Shown here piece after piece: positions 48,146 through 57,263 of a DNA stretch of 64,000 nucleotides. The stretch comes from Janthinobacterium sp. 1_2014MBL_MicDiv (lineage in GTDB: Bacteria; Pseudomonadota; Gammaproteobacteria; Burkholderiales; Burkholderiaceae_D), in the NCBI RefSeq assembly GCF_001865675.1, contig NZ_CP011319.1, positions 5,766,001-5,830,000 on the forward strand. The letters run 5' to 3'. A program made the position numbers and the translations under genes. How positions within the stretch are numbered: position 1 is the stretch's first letter; every line of letters begins with the position of its first letter. The notes beneath the pieces were generated by a model, which worked only from the letters and a program-made list of their open reading frames with translations, was not told the origin of the DNA and ran no database searches.

Positions 48146-48465
48146 GGTCAACCTCCTTAAATGATGTTCGGCAATCACAACCGAGTGGTTGAGCGCCTTG
48201 CATCGGTTCGAACACGGCGTCCGAAGTCAAGAAGTACTAAACTGAGCGGATACATTCACGCAGCATGAGGACTACAAAACTTGTTCGGGTACACCATCTG
48301 CGTTGGGCACTTCCCGTTGCCGGAAAGTCTATTAACCTTCTGCACATGTGGTCGCAGTCGGCCCAACGGTCTTTGATTGTCTGCCTGCCTGGTGCGAACA
48401 CCGGGCAGACAGCCCAAAGATGCGCCCGCAGCGCCCGAAGGCGCTACAGGACTTGATTCTGTTAC
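48146..48465 (-). promoter_or_regulatory. rplJ leader (autoregulatory region, no gene)
   Basis: A 320-bp gap between rplA and rplJ. Structures seen: AGCGCC-CGAA-GGCGCT at 48430-48445 directly behind rplA; GTCTGCC (48379-48385) with GGCAGAC (48404-48410), enclosing GGTG/CACC; and a long-range pair CGTTGGGC (48302-48309) with GCCCAACG (48361-48368). In related bacteria this region carries the L10(L12)4-binding structure that represses rplJL, plus a promoter. A promoter was not clearly identified here. Confidence 0.6.
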
Positions 48466-49161
48466 TTAAGCTGCCAGGCTAGCCTGGTCAACACGGACGC
48501 CAGCGCCCATGGTCGACGACAGCGAAACTTTGCGCAGGTACACGCCTTTGCTCGATGCTGGCTTGGCTTTGTTCAGGGCGTCGATCAGTGCGACCAGATT
48601 CGATTTCAGATCTGCGTCAGCGAACGATTTACGGCCGATGGTAGCGTGGATGATACCGGATTTGTCGGTACGGTACTGAACTTGACCGGCTTTCGCGTTT
48701 TTCACGGCGGTAGCGACGTCAGGAGTAACAGTGCCAACTTTCGGGTTAGGCATCATGCCGCGTGGGCCCAGGATCTGACCCAGGGTACCAACGATACGCA
48801 TGGTATCTGGCGAAGCGATGACGATATCGAAAGGCATGTCGCCGGCTTTGATCTGCTCAGCCAGGTCTTCCATACCAACGATGTCGGCGCCGGCTGCTTT
48901 AGCAGCTTCCGCTTTTTCGCCCGACGCGAAGACAGCGACGCGTACGGTTTTGCCGGTACCAGCTGGCAGCACGACGGAGCCGCGCACCACTTGGTCGGAT
49001 TTCTTAGGATCTACGCCCAGTTGTACCGATACGTCGATCGATTCATTGAACTTGGCCGTTGCGCACTCTTTGATCAGAGCGACAGCGTTGTCGAAAGCGT
49101 ACACTTTGGTACGGTCGACTTTGGCTTTCAAAGCCTTGATACGTTTGGATAACTTAGCCAT
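48466..49161 (-). CDS. rplA: 50S ribosomal protein L1
   Basis: A 231-residue primary 23S-binding protein and repressor of its own operon. Visible are AKLSKRIKALKAKVD, VVRGSVVLPAGTGKTVRVAVF, the domain II segment AEKAEAAKAAGADIVG and GPRGMMPNPKVGTVTPDVA. ATG 49161 overlaps the last base of rplK's TAA stop (TAATG), so the pair is translationally coupled, as is usual for rplKA. Confidence 0.99.
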   Translation of the reverse strand: MAKLSKRIKALKAKVDRTKVYAFDNAVALIKECATAKFNESIDVSVQLGVDPKKSDQVVRGSVVLPAGTGKTVRVAVFASGEKAEAAKAAGADIVGMEDLAEQIKAGDMPFDIVIASPDTMRIVGTLGQILGPRGMMPNPKVGTVTPDVATAVKNAKAGQVQYRTDKSGIIHATIGRKSFADADLKSNLVALIDALNKAKPASSKGVYLRKVSLSSTMGAGVRVDQASLAA

Positions 49162-49595
49162 TATACAACACCTTCCACCGTGATACCAATCGAACGAGCG
49201 GAACCAGCGATGGTGCGTACAGCAGCATCCATGTCGGCAGCGGTCAGATCAGGGGTTTTCAATTTAGCGATTTCTTCAGCTTGTGCGCGGGTCAGCGTAC
49301 CGACTTTGTCGGTATGTGGCTTCGGCGAACCTTTGGTGATCGCAGCAGCTTTTTTGATCAGGTAGGTTGCTGGAGGCGTCTTCATCACGAACGTGAAGGA
49401 CTTGTCCGCAAACGCGGTGATCACGACTGGGATCGGCATGCCTGGTTCCATACCTTGGGTCTGCGCGTTGAACGCCTTGCAGAATTCCATGATGTTCAGA
49501 CCGCGTTGACCCAGAGCTGGACCGATTGGTGGGGATGGGTTTGCTTTACCAGCTGGCACTTGCAGCTTGATAAAACCAATGATTTTCTTTGCCAT
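49161..49595 (-). CDS. rplK: 50S ribosomal protein L11
   Basis: A 144-residue protein of the GTPase-associated centre. It begins MAKKIIGFIKLQVPAGKANPSPPIGPALGQRGLN-like and has the thiostrepton-site region PVVITAFADKSFTF and the C-terminal GTARSIG-type segment (AGSARSIGITVEG). It lies 115 bp after nusG in the same direction and is coupled to rplA by a 1-bp overlap. Confidence 0.99.
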   Translation of the reverse strand: MAKKIIGFIKLQVPAGKANPSPPIGPALGQRGLNIMEFCKAFNAQTQGMEPGMPIPVVITAFADKSFTFVMKTPPATYLIKKAAAITKGSPKPHTDKVGTLTRAQAEEIAKLKTPDLTAADMDAAVRTIAGSARSIGITVEGVV

Positions 49596-49710
49596 GATGG
49601 CTCCTATCTTGGATTGAGTAGTAGCGCCCCGCCGATCCTACCCTGGCGGGGCTCCTCTGACCGGATTTCGCTGAGACTGCCGCGGCGCTCCTGGTGGCGC
49701 TTGATAATGC

Positions 49711-50337
49711 TTAAACTTTTTCGACCTGGCCGAATTCGAGTTCCACCGGAGTGGCGCGGCCGAAGATGGTGACCGAGACGCGCACCTTGGATTTCTCGTA
49801 GTTGACTTCTTCGACATTGCCGTTGAAATCGGTAAACGGACCATCCTTGATGCGGACTTGCTCGCCCACTTCGTACAAGGTCTTGGGACGGGGCTTTTCA
49901 ACACCTTCCTGCATCTGGCGCATGATGGCGTCGATTTCGCGCGCGGAGATCGGCGTCGGCTTGTTCGATTTGCCACCGATGAAACCGGTAACCTTGCTGG
50001 TGTTCTTGACCAAATGCCAGCTCTCGTCCGTCATTTCCATTTCAACCAGCACATAGCCAGGATAGAAACGACGCTCGGTAACCGACTTCACACCATTCTT
50101 GACTTCAACTACTTCTTCGATCGGCACCAGGATCTGGCCGAACTGGTCTTGCATGCCCGCGCGCTCGATGCGCTCGGTCAGTGCGCGCATGACGCTTTTT
50201 TCCATGCCGGAATAAGCATGCACGACATACCAGCGCTTGCTGCTCACTGGCACGCTCAGCGCTGCACCAGTATCCGCTGCCGGAGCGTCGCCCGGAACGG
50301 ACTCTTCCGCCGCTTCATCATGCACATTTTCGCTCAT
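49711..50337 (-). CDS. nusG: Transcription termination/antitermination protein NusG
   Basis: A 208-residue elongation factor that links RNA polymerase to Rho or to the ribosome. The NGN domain (about 33-140: RWYVVHAYSGMEKSVMRAL, FYPGYVLVEMEM, VTGFIGG) is followed by the KOW domain (GEQVRIKDGPFTDFNGNVEEVN). A poorly conserved acidic/Ala extension of about 30 residues precedes NGN. ATG 50337 overlaps the secE stop (TAATG); an in-frame TTG upstream at 50349 is rejected because it lies inside secE without an RBS advantage. Confidence 0.97.
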   Translation of the reverse strand: MSENVHDEAAEESVPGDAPAADTGAALSVPVSSKRWYVVHAYSGMEKSVMRALTERIERAGMQDQFGQILVPIEEVVEVKNGVKSVTERRFYPGYVLVEMEMTDESWHLVKNTSKVTGFIGGKSNKPTPISAREIDAIMRQMQEGVEKPRPKTLYEVGEQVRIKDGPFTDFNGNVEEVNYEKSKVRVSVTIFGRATPVELEFGQVEKV

Positions 50338-50720
50338 TATTTTTTCCAACCCAGAATTACGTCATACAACAAAAACTCGAGCAATTTATCCGTGCCCCAC
50401 AGGAAAATCGCCATGACCAGCACAAAGGCAAACACGATCGCAGTGATCTGCGTGGCTTCTTTGCGGGTAGGCCAAACGACTTTCTTGGTTTCGCGCACAG
50501 CTTCTTTGGCGAAATTGAGAAATTCACGGCCGGTCGTCGAGACATACAAGAGCGCAACAGCAATAACCAAACCAGCCACAAGCGCGCTTGCACGCACCAG
50601 AGCTGGTTGGCCTGCCAGGTAATAAAACCCGACTACTCCTGCAATCGCAGCTACTATTGCCAGCGCGACTTTTATCTTGTCACTCGACGTGCTAACGGTT
50701 TGCACGGATTGATTTGACAT
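50337..50720 (-). CDS. secE: Preprotein translocase subunit SecE
   Basis: A 127-residue three-helix SecE of the E. coli type: two N-terminal helices (about 16-34 and 42-60), the conserved amphipathic segment EFLNFAKEAVRETKKVVWPTRKEAT and the last helix AIVFAFVLVMAIFLWG. It stabilises SecY in the translocon. ATG 50720 is chosen; an upstream extension would run into the tRNA-Trp gene. It is coupled to nusG by overlap and directly preceded by tRNA-Trp. Confidence 0.97.
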   Translation of the reverse strand: MSNQSVQTVSTSSDKIKVALAIVAAIAGVVGFYYLAGQPALVRASALVAGLVIAVALLYVSTTGREFLNFAKEAVRETKKVVWPTRKEATQITAIVFAFVLVMAIFLWGTDKLLEFLLYDVILGWKK

Positions 50721-50752
50721 TTTTCTACTTTCGGTGCCCTGCACCTTGACGG

Positions 50753-50828
50753 TGGCAGGGACGGAGGGCATCGAACCCCCAACCTTCGGTTTTGGAGACC
50801 GACGCTCTGCCAATTGAGCTACGTCCCT
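50753..50828 (-). tRNA. tRNA-Trp (anticodon CCA)
   Basis: A 76-nt cloverleaf on the minus strand, 5' AGGGACG with 3' CGTCCCT, discriminator G and encoded CCA (50755-50753). Anticodon CCA at 50795-50793; the T-loop GGTTCGATG is present. It lies between tuf and secE, the common position in this cluster. Confidence 0.97.
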
Positions 50829-50857
50829 ACGTAAAACTTTCGAGGAGTGCTATTCTA

Positions 50858-50879
50858 CCACCCAGGACGCCCCGGGTGG
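50858..50879 (-). terminator. Possible 3' hairpin of tuf
   Basis: CCACCC (50858-50863) and GGGTGG (50874-50879) with a GC-rich 10-nt loop, 16 bp after the tuf stop and before tRNA-Trp. No T-run follows on the minus strand, so termination is uncertain and read-through into tRNA-Trp/secE is plausible. Confidence 0.4.
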
Positions 50880-50894
50880 AAGCATAACATTTCC

Positions 50895-52085
50895 TTATGC
50901 GAGGATTTTTGCAACCACGCCGGCGCCGACGGTACGACCGCCTTCACGGATAGCGAAGCGCAGGCCTTCTTCCATCGCGATCGGGTTGATCAGCTTGACG
51001 GTGATCGACACGTTATCGCCTGGCATAACCATTTCTTTGTCTGCTGGCAACTCGATCGAACCAGTTACGTCCGTCGTGCGGAAGTAGAACTGTGGACGGT
51101 AGTTGTTGAAGAATGGCGTATGACGGCCGCCTTCGTCTTTCGACAGAACATAGATCTCGCCGGTGAAGTGAGCATGCGGCTTGATCGAACCTGGCTTGGC
51201 CAGAACTTGACCACGTTGCACGTCTTCACGCTTGGTGCCGCGCAGCAGCAGACCAACGTTGTCGCCTGCTTGACCTTGGTCCAGCAGTTTGCGGAACATT
51301 TCCACGCCGGTGCAAGTCGTTTTGACGGTATCGGTGATACCGACGATTTCGATCTCTTCGCCGACTTTAACAATGCCGCGCTCGATACGACCGGTAACCA
51401 CGGTACCGCGACCCGAGATCGAGAACACGTCTTCCACTGGCATCAGGAACGCACCGTCAACAGCGCGCTCTGGCGTTGGGATGTAGGCATCCAGCGCATC
51501 GGCCAGACGCAGCACTGCGTCAACGCCCATTTCGCCTTCTTTGCCTTCCAGCGCCATACGTGCCGAACCTTTGATGATTGGCAGGTCGTCGCCTGGGAAT
51601 TCGTACTTCGACAACAGCTCGCGCACTTCCATTTCAACCAGTTCCAGCAGCTCTGCGTCGTCGACCAGGTCGCACTTGTTCAGGAACACGATGATGTATG
51701 GAACGCCAACTTGGCGGGCCAGCAGGATGTGTTCGCGGGTCTGTGGCATTGGGCCGTCAGCTGCGGAGCACACCAGGATCGCGCCGTCCATCTGCGCGGC
51801 ACCGGTAATCATGTTTTTGATGTAGTCGGCGTGGCCTGGGCAGTCAACGTGAGCGTAGTGACGCGTTTCCGTTTCGTACTCGACGTGGGCGGTGTTAATC
51901 GTGATACCGCGCGCTTTTTCTTCTGGAGCCGCATCGATCTGGTCGTATGCCTTAGCTTCGCCGCCGAATTTCTTCGACAGAACCGTTGCGATTGCAGCGG
52001 TCAGCGTGGTTTTACCGTGGTCGACGTGGCCGATGGTGCCGACGTTGACGTGCGGCTTGGTCCGTTCGAATTTACCTTTTGCCAT
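50895..52085 (-). CDS. tuf: Elongation factor Tu
   Basis: A 396-residue GTPase delivering aminoacyl-tRNA. G-motifs are GHVDHGKT (P-loop, about 19-26), RGITIN, DCPGHADY and NKCD; domains II and III end with GRTVGAGVVAKILA. ATG 52085 has TAGGAGT 7-8 nt upstream. It lies between tRNA-Thr and tRNA-Trp, matching the tufB position of E. coli; many related genomes carry a second tuf near rpsG-fusA, which is not in this window. Confidence 0.99.
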   Translation of the reverse strand: MAKGKFERTKPHVNVGTIGHVDHGKTTLTAAIATVLSKKFGGEAKAYDQIDAAPEEKARGITINTAHVEYETETRHYAHVDCPGHADYIKNMITGAAQMDGAILVCSAADGPMPQTREHILLARQVGVPYIIVFLNKCDLVDDAELLELVEMEVRELLSKYEFPGDDLPIIKGSARMALEGKEGEMGVDAVLRLADALDAYIPTPERAVDGAFLMPVEDVFSISGRGTVVTGRIERGIVKVGEEIEIVGITDTVKTTCTGVEMFRKLLDQGQAGDNVGLLLRGTKREDVQRGQVLAKPGSIKPHAHFTGEIYVLSKDEGGRHTPFFNNYRPQFYFRTTDVTGSIELPADKEMVMPGDNVSITVKLINPIAMEEGLRFAIREGGRTVGAGVVAKILA

Positions 52086-52173
52086 TTTGAACTCCTAATG
52101 ATTTGATTAGATTGCTCAGGCACACGCCCGACGGTCTGGTTTGAATTGCTTCTGTGCTGCCTGCTGCGAATTC

Positions 52174-52248
<75 letters not shown>

Positions 52249-52291
52249 TGTAATTTGTTGCATGCGATGCATCAAGCATCTGAACGGAAAC

Positions 52292-52365
52292 TGGAGCGGG
52301 TGAAGGGAATCGAACCCTCGTCGTAAGCTTGGAAGGCTTCTGCTCTACCATTGAGCTACACCCGC
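52292..52365 (-). tRNA. tRNA-Gly (anticodon TCC)
   Basis: A 74-nt cloverleaf, 5' GCGGGTG pairing with CACCCGC, discriminator T and encoded CCA (52294-52292). Anticodon TCC at 52333-52331; T-loop GGTTCGATTCC. The second of three tRNAs before tuf. Confidence 0.97.
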
Positions 52366-52425
52366 GAGGTATCGTTCACTTTATCTTCACTTACTTGCTA
52401 CTACCCAGTTTTCCTTGCAAAAACT

Positions 52426-52510
<85 letters not shown>

Positions 52511-52523
52511 GCGGGAACCGCAG

Positions 52524-52552
52524 AGTATGAAGCATCTACTCACAACTGTCAA
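52524..52552 (-). promoter_or_regulatory. Near-consensus sigma-70 promoter of the tRNA-tuf operon
   Basis: On the minus strand TTGACA (52552-52547), a 17-nt spacer and CATACT (52529-52524) precede tRNA-Tyr by 13 nt. The bases after the -10 are CTGCGG, a G/C-rich discriminator typical of stringently controlled stable-RNA promoters. Confidence 0.85.
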
Positions 52553-52734
52553 CCTTATTTACTGATGCCTGACTGCTGCATTTGCTTATAAAGAAGAAGT
52601 TGGCTGCTTCGGGGCGTGATTATAAGCTCCCGATTTGAGAATGTGCAAGGGTTGGCGCGAAAAAGTCGTCTTTTTTCGCATTTTTTTTATCCGCCCCCCT
52701 TGCAAGCCGCATTTTCCCGTCATTTGCCCCGGTT

Positions 52735-54390
52735 TTACCCCTGCTCACGGGCGTCAGGCGGATGCATCCACGACGTGCCGCGCGGCTTATATTTGCGCAA
52801 TAACTGCTGATGCAGGCCCGACAGCACCGGCAATTTGGGGTTGCGCGGGTCCAGGCGGCGCACGCCGGCGATGAAATCGAGCGCCTGCTGGCCCATGCGT
52901 TCATCCCAGCCGCCATGCTCCAGGCATTTCAGCACGGCCACGGCCGCGTTGAACACCACTTGCGGGTTGTCAGGCAGGCGCGTGACGGCTTCGCTCATCA
53001 GGTCGACGGCGCCGCGGAAGTCGCCCTCGCCCGCCTTGGCCGCGCCGGCCGCCACCATGTCGGCCACTTCCTGGCGGCTTTGCCGCGCCAACGCCTTGGC
53101 CAGCTCTTCGCGCCCCGCCTGTTCGAACACGGCCATGGCGCGCGTCATGGCGGCGCTGTCGGGCGCATTGCGCATCACTTCGCGCATCACCTCGGCGGCG
53201 CCATCCTCGCGCCCATGCGCCAGGCAATGGCGCGCCAATTCCGTCTTCAGCGTATTCGAGCCGCCGCCGCTATGGCGGTTGGCCGCCAGCGCCGCGTCGA
53301 GCGACTGCTGCAGCCTTTCCTCGTTGCCCGTATACGCATGCAACATGGCGCTGCACAGCGCGCTGCACAGTTCCGCGTTCTTTTGCCCGCCCATCGACTT
53401 GTCGAGGTCGCGGATCACGGCGCCCACCTGCAGCGGGTCGCCCTTGCGCACCAGCGTCTGCACGAGGCGCACATGGTCTTCCGGATCGCGGAATTCCGAA
53501 TACTTGGCCTTGCTGACGACCAGTTTCAGGGCTTTCTCCGCCATCTCGATATCATCGGCGGCCAGCGCCGCCTCGCCCAGGCGGCGCAGGCGGCGCACGG
53601 CATGCGGCGACAGGGCCACCGCTTCGCTCAGCGCCGCCTGCGCCAGTTCCGGCTTGCCTTGGGCCAGATGCGTGCGGGCCAGCCAGTCATAGGCGTCGAG
53701 AAAGCGCTTGTTGTTTTCCAGCAACCCCTCCAGCGTGCCCTGCGCCGCGTCGTACTCGCCCAGCAGGAACTGCGTCTTCGCCTGGCCCAGGCGCGCCCAG
53801 CCGATGGCCTTGCTCTCATACAGCGCCGCATAGATCGGCTCGGCATCGGCCGCTTCGCCGAGCAGCAGATGCAATTCGGCGCGCAGGCGCATGAAATCGG
53901 TCGCATAGCGCGGATACAGGCTGGCGCCTTCGGTGCAGGCGGCAATCGCGGCGCGCTCGTTGCCCACGTCGATCAGCGCATACACGGGCACGAAGGCGTT
54001 GCGCTTGTCCAGCGCGCGGCCGATGCGTTCGAGCATGCTGTCAGCGGTAAACGGCTTGAGGATGTAATCGGTGGGCAGCAGCTCGACGGCGCTGACCACC
54101 TTGGCAAAGCTGCCTTCGCCCGTGACCATGAAGAACATGGTCGAGGCGTGCATCAGTTTGTGGTGGCGCAAGTCCTCCAGCATCTGCTGGCCATCCTGCC
54201 CGCCTTCGAGGTCGTACTCGCACAGGATCAGGTCATACGATTTGTTGCCCAGCATGCGGATCGCCTGGCCCGAGCTGGCCGCGTCATCGATCTTCGCCAG
54301 GCCGCACAGGTTGAGCATATTGTGCAGGCTGGCGCGCATGCCCGGATGCGGCTCGATGATCAGTGCGCTGAGACCCTTGAGTTCTTTCAT
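52735..54390 (-). CDS. Response-regulator-like protein with TPR repeats (pseudo-receiver)
   Basis: A 551-residue protein: an N-terminal CheY-like fold (about 1-125) followed by tetratricopeptide-like helical repeats (about 140-520). The receiver keeps the Thr and Lys switch residues (FFMVTGEGS, YILKPF) but the phospho-acceptor position is E58 (LILCEYDL) instead of Asp, and the acidic pair is E13-P14 (IIEPHP). Phosphorylation is therefore unlikely; Glu may mimic the active state. TPRs suggest a protein-binding scaffold. ATG 54390 begins the family start. It is followed, in transcription order, by a gap and the tRNA promoter; the HD-GYP regulator lies 134 bp upstream on the same strand. Confidence 0.85.
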   Translation of the reverse strand: MKELKGLSALIIEPHPGMRASLHNMLNLCGLAKIDDAASSGQAIRMLGNKSYDLILCEYDLEGGQDGQQMLEDLRHHKLMHASTMFFMVTGEGSFAKVVSAVELLPTDYILKPFTADSMLERIGRALDKRNAFVPVYALIDVGNERAAIAACTEGASLYPRYATDFMRLRAELHLLLGEAADAEPIYAALYESKAIGWARLGQAKTQFLLGEYDAAQGTLEGLLENNKRFLDAYDWLARTHLAQGKPELAQAALSEAVALSPHAVRRLRRLGEAALAADDIEMAEKALKLVVSKAKYSEFRDPEDHVRLVQTLVRKGDPLQVGAVIRDLDKSMGGQKNAELCSALCSAMLHAYTGNEERLQQSLDAALAANRHSGGGSNTLKTELARHCLAHGREDGAAEVMREVMRNAPDSAAMTRAMAVFEQAGREELAKALARQSRQEVADMVAAGAAKAGEGDFRGAVDLMSEAVTRLPDNPQVVFNAAVAVLKCLEHGGWDERMGQQALDFIAGVRRLDPRNPKLPVLSGLHQQLLRKYKPRGTSWMHPPDAREQG

Positions 54391-54524
54391 GTCGTGATGT
54401 CCGAAAACTCAGCGGCGCACCACACTGGTGCATGGCGCCAGCCAGCATGAGGCTGCCGAGTATATGACGGCGCCGTGCGCAAGGGAATGGCGCGGCGCCG
54501 AAAACCAGCAAGGAAGCCGGCAAA

Positions 54525-56120
54525 TCAGCCGGTGGCGCGCTCCGGATGCCACAGTTGCGGTTCGTGGTCGATCAGGTCGAGCAGTGCGGCCACCACTTCC
54601 GGGTCGAACTGGCTGCCGCTGCGCTGTTCGATATATTCGCGCACCTGCGGATATGGCCATGGCTCCTTGTACGGACGTTCGTGCAGCAAGGCATCGAAGA
54701 CGTCGACCACGGCGACGATGCGCGCGGCCACGGGAATGTCGCGCCCCGCCAGGCCGTTCGGATAGCCGGCGCCATCGAAATGCTCATGGTGGCCGCCGGC
54801 GATCTGCGCGCCATACGTCAGGTAGCTGACGCCGTCGACCATGTTGGCGGCGCGCTCGAGGATGGTGCGCCCGACGCTGGCATGCAGCTGCATCTGCGCC
54901 CTTTCCTCGTCCGTATGCTTGCCCGGCTTCAATAGCACGGCGTCGGGCGTGGCCACCTTGCCCACGTCGTGCAGGATGCTGGCCAGGCCGATCATGTCGA
55001 GCAGCTGCGGCGTGAGCTCGTCGGCATATACGCCGCGCTGCTGCATGCGGCGGGCGATGGCGTCGGACAGCTGCTGCACGCGCCGCACATGGCCGCCCGT
55101 GTCGCTGTCGCGGAACTCGGCCAGGTCGGCCAGGGCCACCACGGTGGCTTCCTGCGCCTTGCGCAGCTGGCCGAACATGTACAGGTTGTCGAAGGCGGCG
55201 GCAATGCGCTGGCAAAACACTTCCAGCAAGTCGCGCTGGATCTGCGCCAGCGGCCACGGCGGCGTGACGGAAATGGCCAGCTCGCGGTTGCCTTCCGTAT
55301 GGATGAACAGCACATTGGCCGGGTGCTCGAACTGGCTGCGCTTTTCCGCGAACGCCTTGTCGATGGTCGGCGTCAGCGCGTGGTCGGCCGGCATGGCTTC
55401 GGACTCGGCCAGCACGGCATAGGTGCCCGTGGCGGCCACCACCTCGGGCCGCCCGGCGCCGCCCTGCATCAGGCACAGCACGCCGTCGGCGCCCACGTCG
55501 AGGATGGCGCTGACCTGGTTCAGCACGCCGGAAGCGAATTCGCGCAGCGAATGGATCTGGTACAGATTGGTGGCGCCGGCCAGGATCTTGCCCAGGCCGA
55601 TGCGGCTGCGCTCGAGCATCATCAGGCTCTCGTAGGCGCGCAGGGCCGAAATGACGGTGGTAAACAGCTTCTGTGTCGTCAGTTCGGTCTTGGCCTTGTA
55701 ATCGTTGATGTCGTATTCGATGATGACGCGCTGCTCGGGCGCCTGGCCCGGCTGGCCCGTGCGCAGCACGACGCGCACGATGGCGTTGTTCAGGTCGGCG
55801 CGGATGCGCTTGGCGAGGATCAGGCCGGCATCATCCGTTTCCATCACCACATCGAGCAGCACCAGCGCGATATCGGGCGTGTCGCGCAGGATCTCATAAG
55901 CCTCGCGGCCGCTGTAGGCGGAGAACAGTTCCAGTTCGCGCCCCTTGAAACTGACATTGCGCAGCGCCAGCCGCGTCACCGCATGCACATCGACATCGTC
56001 ATCGACAATCAAGACACGCCACAGGCGCTGGTCGGGTGCGGCCAGTCCGGCAGGACTCGCCACCGGCTCATCCTCGTCGAGCAGCCAGTTATCATCTGCA
56101 TCGGCTTTGAGGTCGGTCAT
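54525..56120 (-). CDS. Response regulator with DUF3369 and HD-GYP c-di-GMP phosphodiesterase domain
   Basis: A 531-residue output protein. The receiver (about 34-160) has the DDD acidic cluster in LIVDDDVDVH and the acceptor Asp in LVLLDVVMETDD; a DUF3369 region (about 170-330) follows; the HD-GYP domain (about 345-525) has HDVGK (H383-D384), the later His cluster and HHEHFDGAGYP. All look intact, so it should hydrolyse cyclic di-GMP in response to phosphorylation. ATG 56120 has AGGAG 6 nt upstream. No kinase is adjacent; the neighbouring TPR pseudo-receiver may be a partner. Confidence 0.93.
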   Translation of the reverse strand: MTDLKADADDNWLLDEDEPVASPAGLAAPDQRLWRVLIVDDDVDVHAVTRLALRNVSFKGRELELFSAYSGREAYEILRDTPDIALVLLDVVMETDDAGLILAKRIRADLNNAIVRVVLRTGQPGQAPEQRVIIEYDINDYKAKTELTTQKLFTTVISALRAYESLMMLERSRIGLGKILAGATNLYQIHSLREFASGVLNQVSAILDVGADGVLCLMQGGAGRPEVVAATGTYAVLAESEAMPADHALTPTIDKAFAEKRSQFEHPANVLFIHTEGNRELAISVTPPWPLAQIQRDLLEVFCQRIAAAFDNLYMFGQLRKAQEATVVALADLAEFRDSDTGGHVRRVQQLSDAIARRMQQRGVYADELTPQLLDMIGLASILHDVGKVATPDAVLLKPGKHTDEERAQMQLHASVGRTILERAANMVDGVSYLTYGAQIAGGHHEHFDGAGYPNGLAGRDIPVAARIVAVVDVFDALLHERPYKEPWPYPQVREYIEQRSGSQFDPEVVAALLDLIDHEPQLWHPERATG

Positions 56121-56183
56121 GGATACTCCTAAGGGGTAGATTCGCTGTGGATGCTGCTTTGACGCCTATCAAGCATAATCAGA

Positions 56184-57263
56184 TTAGATGTTGCTTACAA
56201 CAGGATTCTGCGTGTCAGCCTCGCCAGCCACCGGGCTCGGCGCAGGTACGGACGCGCCACTGCGCGTCTTGCCGCCACAACTGTCCTGCGCCGGCTCGAC
56301 CGCCTGGTAGCGCACCTCGTACTTGCCCGCGCTGAGCTGCTCGACGGCCAGCTTGTCATGCGCCAGGATGAACAGATAGCGCACGTTCGAACGCCGTTCC
56401 GTGTCATACAGCTTGACGAACACGGGCGTGGCATTGGCGCGGTTGTCGATGCTCAAGGTCAGCTCGTCACCCTTGTTACTGATCGGAAAACCGTCCACAT
56501 AGCCGGACTGCGCCGGCCAGGGTTCGCCATTCGGCGCCACCAGCGCCGCGGACTGGGCCGTGCCATCGCAGACGGGCTGCATGGCTTTCAAACTCAGCTG
56601 GGACACGGCCAGCACGCGGATCTCGGGCGCCCTGGCCTGCTGCGGTTCCGGCGCATACGGCTTGCCCACGGCCCAGCTATCGACCGCCACCGGCTCGCCC
56701 TTCAATGCCGGCGGCAGCAGGGCGCTGGCGCCCGGCGTTGCCGTCTCCGTGCGCGGCTTGGCGCCATCGCGCGCAAAACCGCTCCAGGCCGACACCAGCG
56801 CGGACGGCATCGGCTGGGACGTATCGAGCATCAGCAAGGCGCCCAGCCAGCCCAGCAGCAAACAGATAAACAAACTCAGCCACCAGCGCCAGTTGCGCCA
56901 GACCGGTCGCGCGCCACGCCGCGGCTTGCCCGACGGTGGCGGCACATCCTGTGCCCAGGCGTGATCATGCGCATGGTGGCGGCCATCCTTGGCCTTGCCT
57001 TCTTCGTGATGGGTGCTTTCCAGCCATTCGATTTCCCACTCCTCGGCCGCGATCCACTCGTCATGCTCGCGGCGCCGCTGGGGATCGGACAAGGTGCCAT
57101 AGGCGCTGTTGAGGATAGCCATGATGCGGGCAGCCTTCTCGTCGCCGGGATTCTTGTCTGGATGATATTTCTGGCTGAGGGCCTTGTACGCGGCACGTAT
57201 GACTTCCTGCGGCGCCAGGCGCGCCACTTTCAGGTTGTCATAGTGTGTATGTATCTTTCCCAT
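56184..57263 (-). CDS. Membrane-anchored J-domain protein
   Basis: A 359-residue protein. An N-terminal J domain (about 8-70) has the HPD motif in YHPDKNPGDEKAARIM, so it can stimulate a DnaK-type ATPase. A His-rich, Pro-rich linker with RR/WR residues precedes one membrane helix (about 130-150, WWLSLFICLLLGWLGALLML). The C-terminal part (about 155-359) is predicted outside the cytoplasm and resembles no chaperone substrate-binding domain; it includes a small Cys pair (C in VCDG and DSCGG). ATG 57263 (MGKIHTHYDNLKV) is the family-like start. It probably recruits DnaK to the membrane; the extracytoplasmic role is unknown. Confidence 0.8.
   Translation of the reverse strand: MGKIHTHYDNLKVARLAPQEVIRAAYKALSQKYHPDKNPGDEKAARIMAILNSAYGTLSDPQRRREHDEWIAAEEWEIEWLESTHHEEGKAKDGRHHAHDHAWAQDVPPPSGKPRRGARPVWRNWRWWLSLFICLLLGWLGALLMLDTSQPMPSALVSAWSGFARDGAKPRTETATPGASALLPPALKGEPVAVDSWAVGKPYAPEPQQARAPEIRVLAVSQLSLKAMQPVCDGTAQSAALVAPNGEPWPAQSGYVDGFPISNKGDELTLSIDNRANATPVFVKLYDTERRSNVRYLFILAHDKLAVEQLSAGKYEVRYQAVEPAQDSCGGKTRSGASVPAPSPVAGEADTQNPVVSNI

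Noticed and set aside
48146..48178. Extended rplJ start at 48178
   Set aside because: The extension lies in the leader, and the conserved L10 start with a strong RBS is the GTG at 48145.
50338..50349. TTG start for nusG
   Set aside because: It lies inside secE and lacks RBS support; the coupled ATG at 50337 fits.
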